Of a stretch of 64,000 nucleotides of DNA, positions 13,425 through 24,896 are shown piece by piece. How positions within the stretch are numbered: position 1 is the first letter of the stretch; every line of letters begins with the position of its first letter. Both the position numbers and the translations under genes were made by a program. The notes under the pieces were generated by a model, which was not told the origin of the DNA, searched no databases, and was given only the letters and a program-made list of their open reading frames with translations. Source of the DNA: Margaritispora aquatica (Eukaryota > Ascomycota > Leotiomycetes > Helotiales > Discinellaceae); contig VJWN01000010.1 of assembly GCA_007644065.1 (NCBI GenBank), positions 744,001 through 808,000 on the forward strand, read 5' to 3'.

Positions 13425-13448
13425 TCTGGACAACACATGTTGTCCAGA
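13425..13448. promoter_or_regulatory. Perfect inverted repeat, 11-bp arms with 2-bp spacer
   Basis: The left arm TCTGGACAACA is followed by CA and then the exact reverse complement TGTTGTCCAGA. A further imperfect CTGGAC pair lies just upstream (13391-13415). The site is about 1.5 kb upstream of the WSC oxidase start. A dimeric regulator site is possible, as is a simple hairpin; nothing in the sequence decides. Confidence 0.6.
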
Positions 13449-14214
13449 TACGCGAGCGGCTTACATATAATGAAGGGGTGAGAAGAGAAGGGGCCTCTTT
13501 TTCATCCTTGAAATGATAGACACCATTTTACTTCCTCTTTTGGATGAATACATAATTCATATATTGACTTACAGTTAGAAACCCCACCAAAACATCCCGT
13601 CCGTTACTAGTCCTCGTACTAGTTACTGACAGGATCCACCTACCGTCCACATTGCTCCACACATACCCCGGCGACGACTTAGACTCTATTTTCATCTGAC
13701 AAGACCCTAGTCGACCCTCAACTTCGTCCTTGCTCTTTGAACGCAATATAGTAGAACCTCGGTGTCCTTGCCCCCCCTTCCCCCCCTCTCATGCCCCCCT
13801 GGTTCGATGACCAAATAACCTTGTTTACCCGAGCTACCATCCCTGTTTAGGACTAGTTTAGCTGTTGCTTCTCTAGCAACCAGACTATTCTGCATGTCAG
13901 CATAATATATCACGAACATTCTTCAACTCGCTATACCGCTTTTTTGATTACGCAAATCATCTACCTCAATCGCTGGTCACTTGGGCCTTTACCAGAGCGA
14001 TGACGAAGCGTATGATAATAGGCTAATTCGTCTAGAAGACTAAAGTAGTAAGGTAGACACTAAGGTTGATAGTGAGGTAGACAAGTAGACATCTTTTTTA
14101 TTCTCCTCGGCCTTACTCAGCGGGTCACCCACGCAACGACGAACCGAATTCCACACTTGATCGGAGGCATGCCCTGTCCTGCAATGAGTCAATATTGCAT
14201 GCATGGGAACACAC

Positions 14215-14244
14215 ATCCATATCCATATCCATATCCATATCCAT
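14215..14244. repeat. Microsatellite (ATCCAT)5
   Basis: Five exact hexamer copies upstream of the WSC oxidase gene. Confidence 0.95.
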
Positions 14245-14964
14245 CTGGGCTGAACATGGCGTTCTTCTCCTTTCCCGAGGCGACGTCCCCGTCGTCATTG
14301 ACAGCTGTCTTCGTGTCACCCAGAGAAAGTACGGCAACAGACAGCTCGAGACTGGCTAATGGTGATTGCTGAATGGACCACACCGTGAACCGCGGGCAAT
14401 GGCATGGAATCGAGGCATGGCATCAGTGAGATTGGAACTGGATCCCACCCAAGAACGAGCAAAGCAAAATAGCATGGGTGCAATGATAAGGAATTTCTGT
14501 CCCGGCTTCTCGTATTCATCTATTCTATTGCCGTGGCCGTGGACGATCTCTGCTTCTGTTTTTTTTGTCCGAGGGCAATATCGACGAGGCTGGCTGACTG
14601 GGATGGCTACCGCGCTCCCTGCCGAGCATCACTTCTCTCAAATCTCTTTCTTTGGCAGGCAGAAGAAGGATCACCGACGGGATGCATTACAGTACCACCA
14701 TTTGCCAATTCCCATCATGCCAGTGCGAATATGGGCCCAGAATCATGCTGATTCAGGCCTAAAACACGTGAGGGCGGAATTGAGGGTCCCCATCTCACCA
14801 AGTCCCAAAGATCCCTCCCTCGGGCGAGTGAGAGATCCACAGGAGCTTCTTTACTTCCAAGAGAGAACTTCGTGAGATCTTCCATCTGTTCTGTCCTTCA
14901 ACACATTCGTTAGGTACGGTTCGTGATCTTCAATTGCTTGGCTGTGCTGTTCCTGCCAAACGCG

Positions 14965-17900
14965 ATGTCGACAACAACACTCGTTCAATGCCTTGTGGCA
15001 TCGGTCCTTTTCTTGGTATGTTATCGCCATTGCAGCATGCTTCCAAGGAGGAAGAGCAGAAGAGAGGGTCCTGGGAGCTAATCATCATTCTTGCGAACCA
15101 CAGTTACCTGTTTCGGATGCACGCGCTTCACCACGGAACGTGAGGTACGCTGCTGCTGCTGCTCCTGCTCCCATTGAGAGAAGAGCGACGGGCTGGACGT
15201 ATGCTGGGTGTTATGTGTGAGTTCAATCCAGATCTTTCTGTTGTTTTTTTGCTGCAAACTACTCTATCTTGACATGTGGCAACTGCCACCTCTCTTATGG
15301 TGGACAGAGGTCGCATGCTGGGTGTTCCCAGATATGTGCCTCAAATCTGTGCTTCGAAGCCACACGTTCTGCTTTCAACTTTCAGCTTATTTGCCTGCTT
15401 CTATTTAACCAAAGAAAATGCTGGTACCAAAACTTGTGTCACTTGGCACGTAGTGCAAAGTGCGCCCCTCAAACCAGGGCCCTTGGGTTCTTCCATATCG
15501 AAATAACCTTTATCGTGAATGGCTTGCATACATTGCAACCCAGAAACCCTGAGAGGGCTGCTTACTGCAAGCAAAAATACCGCTCGGAACACTGAAATGC
15601 ATCTTGGCGAAGTTTTGCCCTTTGCCTATGCATAGCCTTTTGGGCTTCAATAATGTACTCCAGCATAACATTTTTATTGTGGCGAGCTGAATTGAACTCA
15701 ATTATATTGATCTGAACTGACTGGATGGTTAATACAGAGATGCCATTGGGACTCGCACTCTCACAACTAACCCGGGTACTACCGGCGGAACTGCAGCTCT
15801 GACTATCGAGCTGTGCGAATCTACCTGCTTAGGCCTTGGCTTCAGTACGTCCCTCGCCCTTGTCTTCACAAGTCTATGTTGGTGGTCATTGGGCTGAACA
15901 AGTCCTCGACCTTTCTCATCCACCATAGACATCGTCTAGTCTCTAGTGGACTTGCTAATGTCAAAATAGATTTTGCCGGTGCAGAGTACGGCGGAGAGTG
16001 CTGTGAGTTGAATCCTCAGTGCTTCCCTTTTGAATTAAATAAAAAAATATACTGACTTTTCAGACTGTGGTAATGAATTCGCTAATGGAGGAGCACTTGC
16101 TTCTGATGGCGAAGTCGGCTGCAACATGGCTTGCAATGGCAATGCCACCGAGACCTGCGGCGGTTCCTATCGATTGAGCGTCTATCAATACGGCACTGTT
16201 TCTGTCACCAGCTCTTCGTCATCGATCAAGTCTTCAACCTCTTCGTCAAAGGCGGCAACCTCATCTTCGGTGAGTGTCTCTGTAAGCAAAGCGTCATCCA
16301 GTCTCTCTTCATCCAAGGCGTCCAGCCTTTCTTCATCCAAAGCGTCCAGTAGTTTGTCAAGTGCTTCTTCGAAGACTTCCAGCTTGTCTTCCACCAAAGC
16401 GTCAAGCAGTCTGTCAAGTTCTTCCAAGACGTCCAGTCTGTCAAGCTCAAGCATAAAGATCACTTCTTCGTCGACCTCGTCTTCTAAGCCTGCTTCTTCA
16501 AGCTCATCGAGCAAATCTTCCAGCAAATCTTCGTCTGTTCTTTCAAGTTCGACGAGCAAGCCACTTTCTTCGTCAACATTAGTTACTTCTTCATCTAGCA
16601 AGTCGACCTCTGCGTCTGTTGTCTCATCATCCACATCAAAGCCAGCATCTTCATCAATCAAGTCAAGCTCTGTGTCGACGTCCAAGCCCGCGAGCTCTTC
16701 AGCTGCCTCATCATCTTCAAGCAAGAAAAGCACCTCATTCTCCTCAAGCAAACTAAGCTCTTCGCTTTCATCAGCTAAGGCCAGCTCTTCGGCTGTGCTC
16801 TCAAGCTCAAGCAAGCTTTCGTCATCATCTCTTGTTGTTTCTACTTCAAAGCCTGTCTCTTCTTCAACTTCGAAATCAAGTGCTAAAGCGTCATCTTCAC
16901 AGGCCGTTCAAGCTGCTGGATGGACCGCGCTTGGTTGCTATACCGATGGTGGTGCAAGCCGAGCTTTGACAACGCAAACATATCTTGTTCCGGGACCGTC
17001 ATTCACAATTGAGCTATGCGAGGCAGCTTGTCTTTCATTGGGCTTCACATTCGCAGGTATGTCTATCTCTTCCGGCAAGTTTCCTCTCTGCAGGTGATCC
17101 CTGGAGTTGCAACTCCAGGGCCATTTAACCCTTGTCCTCCTTGATGCATATAAAATAAATCCGCTAACAGTTTAGGTGTTGAATACTCTCAGGAGTGCTA
17201 TTGCGGAAATGCAATTGCGAATGGCAACATCTTGGCAACTGATGGTGGGTGCACCATGACCTGCAACGGAAACACTGCCGAGATCTGTGGAGGCCCAAAT
17301 AGAATCAACATCTATTCATATAGCTCCGGTACATCGGGAACAACAACTGGTAAGTCCAAATATATCCTTGCCTCAGATTACATCAGAAGTTGGTATTGTT
17401 GGTTGGAACTTGCGCCTCTGTACCACAGAACAACCAACACATTCCACTCCATCCGCAATGCAGAAAATTAAAACCAACAAGCTGACTTGTAATAGCTGCA
17501 ACAACCACAAAACCTGTGACCTCAACATCCGCTGTAGCCACAAGCTCCGTAACGGCCATCGCAGGATGGGTCCCATACGGATGTTACTCAGATGTCGTTG
17601 GAGCCCGAACACTCAACACCCAAATCTACACGATTGCTGGCGCAGCAATGACAGTTGAGCTCTGCACGGCCGCTTGCAAGACCGCTGGCTTCACCCTCGC
17701 TGGATTGGAATATGGTGGTGGTAAGTGCCCTCTTTGTCGCCCCTGACACCCAAGTCACCGGATTACCCCTACTAACAATAGCAGAATGCTACTGTGACAC
17801 AGCTATCATGCACACCGGCGCTTTAGTGACTGGGGGATGCACCATGCCTTGCAACGGGAACGCTGCCGAATTTTGCGGAGGACCAAACCAGCTTAACGTC

Positions 17901-20599
17901 TGGGCCCTCGGTCCCCAACCGACTGGCACCGTAACAAGCACAACCAACACTGCAGTCGCTACTACCACCGCTGTTGGTGTCGCTACCACTCTCCCAACTG
18001 GATGGACGTACAAGGGATGTTGGCTCGATCAGCAGTTTGGTCGCATCCTCTCTGCTCAGTCACCCGACTTGGCAACCATGACCATTGAGAAGTGTGTCCA
18101 AGCCTGCGTTGGTCTCGGCTACACCATCGCCGGACTGGAGTATTTCACTCAGTGTTATTGCGGAAACGCAATGATCAACCAAGCTGTGCTCGCCACTTCT
18201 GCAACGGAGTGTAATACTGCTTGTGGAGGCAACGCAGCCGAGATTTGTGGTGGTGGTGACAGGATGTCGATCTACTCCAACCAGACCACTTTGAAGGTCA
18301 CTCCAGTACCCGTGATTCAGAAGACTGGCCTTCCTGGCTCTTGGTCGTATGCAGGATGTATCGTCGATGATGCTGTTATCCGAACATTCCCTTACCAGCT
18401 TGACTTGTACACCAACAACACGGCTGAGACTTGTCTTAACCAATGCGCGAAGTTCGGTTATGGGGCTGGTGGAATGGAGTATGGCGAGCAGTAAGTTCCA
18501 TCTCAGCGTGCTCCTTTTCCCTATCCGAGGTGCAAGGTCTAAGAGACCGGCTCGTATTTCCTGACATAAGCATCTTCCCAATCTTCTGAGACTCGCAAAC
18601 TGATCAGCAAAATACTAACACTGCGTAGATGCTTCTGTGGTGATGTTGCCGATGTCATCAAGGCTGGTGCAACTGCACTCCAACCCGACACCACCTGCAA
18701 CACTGTTTGCACAGGAAATGAATCCTACTATTGCGGAGGTCCCAACAGAATCGCCTACTATACTTGGACTGGAGCATCGCTCAACAGCTGGGACTTCCCA
18801 ACTGGTGCCGCTGCTGGATCTTATGAATTCCTCATTGGCAGTAAGTTTTCGAAATTCACGAAAATTCTCCCTCGGCTCGCTAACCCTTTTCAGACGTCAT
18901 GATCCCTCTCATTGCCACTCCTGGTGTCAATGGAAAGATTACTTTCCTCGAGAAGGTAAGTTTTCCAGTCCACATTCATAGGAATCTCCTAACAGTTTGA
19001 TAGTTCGGTACTGAGCCCGCTGACAACTCCACTGGTGCTTACGAACTCGATCTTAACCTCCTCGACGATTTCGAAAAGGCATGGCGACCAATGAATGTCA
19101 AGACCGACGTCTTCTGTGCCGCAGGTCTCACTCTTCCCGATAAAGTAGGACGTCAACTCAACATCGGTGGATGGGCCAATGATGCCACTTTCGGAGTGCG
19201 TTTGTACTGGCCCGACGGATCTCCAGGAGTTTGGGGTGTCAACGACTGGCAAGAGAACGTCAAAGAGCTCTCCCTCAAAGCAGGAAGATGGTACCCCACA
19301 GCCATGACCATGGCCAACGGCTCTATCCTCGTCGTTGGAGGCGAAGAAGGCTCCAACGGTGCCCCAGTGCCATCTCTCGAAATCCTCCCATTGCCAAAGG
19401 GCGCAGATGTTCTCTACTGCGAGTGGCTCGATCGAACTGATCCTTACAACCTGTACCCATACCTCGCTGTCCTCCCAACTGGTGCCGGCATTGTCTCTTT
19501 GTACTACAACGAAGCCCGTATCCTCGACGAGGTCACTTTGGAGACGAAGCGTGTTTTGCCAAATATGCCTGGTGCGGTCAATAACTTCTTGGGTGGTCGC
19601 ACGTACCCATTCGAGGGAACTGCTATGCTGATGCCTCAATACGCTCCTTATAATGATCCATTGACTGTCATGGTCTGTGGCGGCTCCACTCCTGGTCCTG
19701 AGATTGCTCTTGACAACTGTGTTTCGATCCAACCTGAGGTCGCAGGTGCTAACTGGACAATTGAGCGCATGGTAAGCTTGTTTTCCTCGCTTTCCACCTC
19801 TCTTGAATCTCCATGATCCTGTCGCACGTTGATCTGGCATGAAATGCTAGAAATCTTAACATATCCACTCATGCCCAATATGCCACTTCCATTCTAATAT
19901 TCACTAACACATAATCAGCCTTCCAAGCGTGTCATCTCATGTATCACCGCCCTCCCCGACGGAACCTACATCATCAACAACGGTGGACAACAAGGTCGCG
20001 CAGGTTTTGGACTCGCCATCGACCCCAATCTCAACGCAGTCCTTTACGATCCTTCCAAGCCCGTCAACCACCGCATGAGCGTCATGGCCAACACGACCAT
20101 CGCACGTCTTTACCACTCCGAGTCCGTCCTGCTTCAAGACGGCCGCGTCCTCGTCACAGGCTCCGACCCCGAAGACGTTCGCTTCCCACAAGAATACCGC
20201 GTCGAAGTCTACAACCCACCATACCTCCTGTCAGGCCTCACAAGACCCACCTACGTCCTCGGCTCCGCGGACGTCGCCTACGGCAAGACCTTCACCGTCA
20301 CCGTGGCACTGCACCAGGGCACCACGGCTAACATGCGCATCTCGCTCATGGCGGCCGTGTCGTCCACGCACGGCAACTCCATGGGCCAGCGCACCATCTT
20401 CCCAGCTTTCACCTGCGCCGGCAACGTGTGCACTGTCACCGCGCCGCCGAATGCGCATGTTTGCCCACCGGCGTGGCACATGCTGTTCGTGCTCGATGGC
20501 CCCACGCCCAGTGTTGCGCAGTGGATCCGCATCGGTGGTGATCCGGCGGGTCTCGGCAACTGGCCTGATTTCCCGGACTTTGACGTCCCGGGCATCTAA
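14965..20599 (+). CDS. Secreted five-WSC-domain copper radical oxidase (glyoxal oxidase type, AA5_1)
   Basis: Twelve exons (14965-15015, 15104-15216, 15738-15844, 15970-16002, 16064-17056, 17176-17349, 17496-17720, 17785-18490, 18629-18840, 18894-18955, 19004-19771, 19919-20599) give 1374 residues. Order: a signal peptide ([17 protein letters not shown]); WSC1 from about residue 47; a roughly 235-residue Ser/Thr-rich linker (about 146-380); WSC2 to WSC5 (about 384-845); then a glyoxal/galactose-oxidase-like domain (about 880-1374). The copper and radical residues expected of the family are visible: Cys930 (DVFCAAG) and Tyr989 (GRWYPT) for the thioether-linked radical, Tyr1213-His1214 (RLYHSES) and His1299 (STHGNSM). 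The spacing is like that of Phanerochaete glyoxal oxidase. It should oxidise aldehydes or sugar alcohol groups at the wall and release H2O2; WSC domains bind polysaccharide. No C-terminal anchor is seen. The Ser/Thr linker is a likely O-mannosylation target. The 521-nt second intron is unusually long. Confidence 0.92.
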
Positions 20600-22692
20600 G
20601 AGAGCTTGGTGTCGTGGTGCGTGTTTGTGTGGTTTGTAACGGCCTCGTATCTTTCTTTCTTTTCGTTCATTCGTTTGTGTGGCATTCATCCCTCTATCGT
20701 GGTTGTTTTCGTGGTCCAGGTTTTGTAGCGAGGGAGTTGAGGTTGTATGTATCTAGATCGGTAGGTAGATTTGTTTGGGCATCGGTCGTGCACGAGAGCT
20801 AAACATGGTGTCATCCATTTATATCCATCGAGTACTTTGTCGGCGAGAGCGAGAGAGTGAGAGAGAGACAGGAAATTAGACAAGCCAAAGGGAAAGCAAC
20901 AATTATTAGGCTGGGAGCGAGTATGGGATGAGGCTCACATAATGGTCAAGGTCGTGGTGGTCGTCCAGAGGGCGAGAAAACTCGGAAGCAAGTAACCGAC
21001 CAACGGGTGGGCGTTCTCAGCTCGGCTGAGGACTGCAAATCCTTACCCAATGCGTCGTGCGCGCACCACTGTCTTTCCAATCACCGAGTCGCTTAGGCGA
21101 GAGCAGAGAATTTGAGGAGCGTGGAAATCGAAGCAGGTGTTTATAATGTTAATGGATGCGCTGTTAAGCTACAGCATCAAGGAAAAACTCTTTCCTGTTC
21201 CTCTTTCCCATTCGTGATTTCGCTGTGACCAACGCCTTGGCACCAGTCTCTGGAACTTGTTTTTGCTGCGTCGGACGTGGACAATGGCGTGGTGTCGTCT
21301 TGTCCAAGACAGCTGAGCGGGTAAAATCAGCCTCTCCCGAGCCTCATGTGCTGCAGGAGGTTTATGGTGTTGTTTGTTTTTGTGAAATCCAGACTTCGTC
21401 TGATCTCCTCGGTCCAATCACAACACTTTGACTTGCTTCGTGGTGGCGAAAAGCTTATTCCAACCTCGAACTTCGTCGAGATTGATCGGATAGCCGCGTA
21501 GCGCCTGGATTCATTCGTGAGAAGGAGGAGGTTATATACACACCCTCTTTTCATACTCGGCATCACGAGCGAGAGAGAGCCTGGCTGTGAGTGTGCGGGG
21601 TAGATAGATGTGCCGTATTTTGAGAAGGTTGGGTTGCATTACCGGGTCAAATGGATTTCTCGGTAGTGGTGTGTTGCACTCGTGTTGTGCTTTGTGCTTT
21701 GTGATTGCTCATTATTGCTGTTCTAGGGGGGGAGAACTTTATTTCGACTTCGTTGTTGATGGTGTTGTTGTTTGCCACTTGCCATTTGCCACTGAAAATT
21801 GGGTGGATGAGGTGGGTGGGTTGTGGGTTGTGGCGTCAAGTTGAATGGCGAGTGAGTGGCATACATATTTTGATTAGGCTGGAGGGTTCGCGGGGAATTT
21901 CGATTCATGGCCTTGAAATTGCTTGTAGGTAGAAGTGTATGTGAGGTCCTCTTGCTGTAATGCTTGTTAAGTAAAGGATCGCTTGCAAAAAATGTGAGCC
22001 GCTGGAATGAATCAAGCGAACACTTCACTACAATTTGCTCGGATAACTTTATCGCAAGATGCTTTCTGTTTCCAAACAAGAGTATGTGGTGGAGCTGTTC
22101 TAATGTGTTACAATATTAATTTTGCCTTCATTCTTTGATATTTTATTGCCTTTGGAGCACTTTTCTTAGTTGCCAATTCATCCACTTTCTAAATTTTCGA
22201 ATATTTCTCTCCTTACGCCAAAACAGAAAGGCCTCTGATGGCAACTTGGGTACACTCTCCCGTTAATTGTTTTCTCATTGGAGAAAATCAAAGGCTGCCT
22301 TGCCTAATTTTGACCATTGGACAAAGAATACCCTCTTGACAAGCTGCAAATTTGCAAGACTGCAACTCACAATTCCTTGAATTTTCCAACCTTCTATTAC
22401 GTATGATTGTGAAATTCTCAATTCATGTGAATAGCAGACTTCGAAGTTCTATGGATTCTTTCTTTTGACATTGCACATTGTTTTCGTTAATTTCTCGTTG
22501 TTCGCTTGCATATTCAATTCTCCAATCCACAAAAATTCAGCTTCGAATCAGCGCCTGGAAGCCACTCGAATCTGAACAAGAAATTGAAACCAGTATTGAT
22601 TCTCTAATCTTCGTACCACAAATAGGAAGCTCTATCTTTCCTCCCTGCAACTTTTCCCTATTTCTACGAGATAGCTTTAGGGGCATTTCTAA
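20600..22692. other. Intergenic stretch, no gene recognised
   Basis: Frames here are short and without motifs. The right half (about 22100-22690) is AT-rich and is presumably the promoter and leader of the RNase H-like gene. A pyrimidine-rich run precedes the ATG at 22693. Confidence 0.5.
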
Positions 22693-23562
22693 ATGTCTTC
22701 CGATGAGGAGCTCCCAGATGCACCAGATATACCAGCACAAGACATAACAATCAAAGAACGCGCTCGTCACTTCAACGTTCTTACCCACGGCTACGAAGTT
22801 GTCTACGACCAAACAACAGCAACGAATCGTCTGCAATCCAACCACAACATCCTTGTTATCAAAATCAAAGGCGACACCAAGCGTCTCGACACATCTAGCC
22901 GCACCATCAGAGCCGGGTACGGCGTATTCTTCGGCCACTCCAAACTGAGCCACGAACACGACTACCTCATCACGCACAACCGACAAGGTCTCATCCCTCG
23001 CTTCAACTTCCGCTCCACGACAGTCCCACTTTCATGGATCGCGGAAGCGCAGCAGCAGGATGGCCAGACTGAAGATTGCGCTGCTCTTTGTGCGGTGGAC
23101 TCGGCACTGGAAGCGGTGCGTGATTTTCTGCCTGAGTGGCCGAATCCACCTGTCAGCAATAAAGCTTTTAGATCAGTGGAGAGAATTGTGATTGAGACCG
23201 ACAGTCAGTGGTTGGTTGAGTCGCTAACACGAGATGTGTGGAAGTGGGAGGCTAGTGGTTGGGTTGATGGTGGGAATAAATTGGTTTCATATGCAATGTG
23301 GCTTGAGAGGGTTCATCGTCTCATCAAGTGCTTTGAGAACTCTCGTCCTAGGATCGCGGTTAACTTTTTACTGCAACCCCCGAATAAGATCATAGAGGCT
23401 AAACTTCTTGCTGAAATTGCACTCAAAGAGTGGGCGACAGGAACTCGTGAGTACCTCCTCGCTTGCTTGAGACTCTGGGCTAATCTCTTTGTAGCAGCTG
23501 TGACCGACAGAATGGTTCTCGATAAGATATTCCGTGAGAAATTTATGGGTGTATCAAGCTGA
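22693..23562 (+). CDS. RNase H-fold protein, probably catalytically degenerate
   Basis: An open frame of 289 residues. The RNase H1 pattern is recognisable: a GYGVFFG strand near the first catalytic strand, AALCAVDSALEAV where active enzymes have AEL-x-AV-x-AL, IETDSQWLVESLTRD like the TDSxYVV strand and helix, then WEASGW and NKLVSYAMWLERVHRLI. The helix Glu is replaced by Ala, no clear DG follows the first strand, and the last motif reads NKIIEAK where NExAD is expected. Only the TDS Asp is clearly kept. Such degenerate RNase H-like proteins occur in plant-associated ascomycetes, as I recall; function unknown. A 48-nt segment (about 23448-23495) starts GTGAGT, contains CTAATC and ends TTTGTAG, so it may be an in-frame intron; splicing would give 273 residues and the same end. 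Confidence 0.7.
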   Translation: MSSDEELPDAPDIPAQDITIKERARHFNVLTHGYEVVYDQTTATNRLQSNHNILVIKIKGDTKRLDTSSRTIRAGYGVFFGHSKLSHEHDYLITHNRQGLIPRFNFRSTTVPLSWIAEAQQQDGQTEDCAALCAVDSALEAVRDFLPEWPNPPVSNKAFRSVERIVIETDSQWLVESLTRDVWKWEASGWVDGGNKLVSYAMWLERVHRLIKCFENSRPRIAVNFLLQPPNKIIEAKLLAEIALKEWATGTREYLLACLRLWANLFVAAVTDRMVLDKIFREKFMGVSS

Positions 23563-24896
23563 GATGGAGATATCACTATTCAGCGGCACTTTGATCTTTA
23601 GCAGAGCGCTCGGATATGCTGACTAGTGAGTAATTATGGTAGTGCATCAGACAGTTTCTTCATTCCATACTGGATTGGGCTGCCGGAATCTACTCAAACA
23701 TGAAAGCCTCAATCCCAAAGCTATTGTTGTTGATGTAGATACCAGTAGAAATGGCAAAACTGATCTTTATTGTGAAAATGCTTGGAATACGATCATCGTA
23801 GCTATGCTTTCGTGCTTAGTTGGAAAATAGTATCGATTGATCTCTTGAAACACCCGTTGATTCTAAAAGCTCCAATTCATATTAGACTCCACTCATATTC
23901 TCAAGTACATGGACTCTTACTTTGGTCATGTCAGTCATGGCTTTACGAATCTGGCAATAGCATATCAACTCAATAATGTGATCATTTGAGGTAACATGGG
24001 CTTGGAGTTAAGGGAGTGAAACTTGACAGAGGTAGGTAAGTAGTTTTAATGCTTAGCAGGATTGAGCATCTTGTGTCAATGATAATTGCGAGGTTTTTCT
24101 AGATAGTACGAATAGACTGATATGCCATGAAAAACTGTACAAAATTGAACGTTTTTTATGTGTCACAGTAATGAGGTATTAGGAAGCACCATTCAGAGAG
24201 GGATCTAGATACGTAGCTTGGGAGTAGTCATCAAGTTTGGCAATTAGCTCAATAAAAACTCACAATATGGATTTCTGCTAATTGAACGGTACATGTAGAG
24301 GTATATCGCTGAAGCGAAATCGCGAGACACAATTACACAATTCAAGTCCACTGAGAGGTTGCAATGATCTATGGATAAAGTCTCTTGTTTGAGACATGTT
24401 GGCTAAGCTAACCATCTTATACAAGTAGTTCTTTGATTAAAACGAACTTTTAGTTATTGGTGCATCACTTCGGTGGAATCATTAGAAGCCCCATGATCTT
24501 TCATAATGTGTCTACAAGTGAGAGCAAATATCTCGCTTATCTCTTTGCACACTTGTTTTAACTAGTTAGATGAGCATGAAGGTGGATTGAAAGATAGCTA
24601 GCAATCGTCGATGTGAGAGTAATTATTTTGTATAATACAATGTTGCAGCGAGCAGCCATACTCAGTATTTGGGACGTGCAGATCTGCGACTCAGAAAGAG
24701 CAAGCAATTGCCAGCTTTCGACACTCCGCTACAGTTTGGAATTTGATAGGCCTGCGTATTGATAGCTAGACTTGTTCAAAACGATATGGTGAGTTAGTAA
24801 GTGTTTTAAATAAAACATTAAAAAATTTCCACACAGAGATAAGAGCGGAATATTGTTCGTAAAGCTCATATCAATTGATTCATTATAAACTTGGTA
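23563..24896. other. AT-rich intergenic stretch, no gene recognised
   Basis: Only frames of about 64 codons or fewer, no motifs. This is the convergent gap between the RNase H-like gene (plus) and XRCC4 (minus), so it contains both 3' ends. An AGGTAGGTAAGTA motif lies near 24029. Confidence 0.5.

Larger units (their letters stand above)
12602..14964. other. Intergenic stretch between GH16 and WSC-oxidase genes
   Basis: This stretch holds the 3' flank of the GH16 gene and the promoter/leader of the WSC oxidase. Visible structure: a hairpin-like ACACACA-TAT-TGTGTGT at 12844-12860, a degenerate decamer repeat near 13081-13130, a perfect 24-nt inverted repeat at 13425-13448, and an ATCCAT microsatellite at 14215-14244. 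A 169-codon open frame at 14366-14875 has no domain and is probably leader sequence. Confidence 0.5.

Noticed and set aside
14366..14875. 169-codon open frame upstream of the WSC oxidase
   Set aside because: No motif or family resemblance; directly before the real start at 14965, so probably promoter/leader.
16185..16814. 209-codon acidic antisense frame
   Set aside because: Mirror image of the Ser-rich linker codons; Glu/Asp/Leu composition is what the antisense of TCN/AGY repeats gives.
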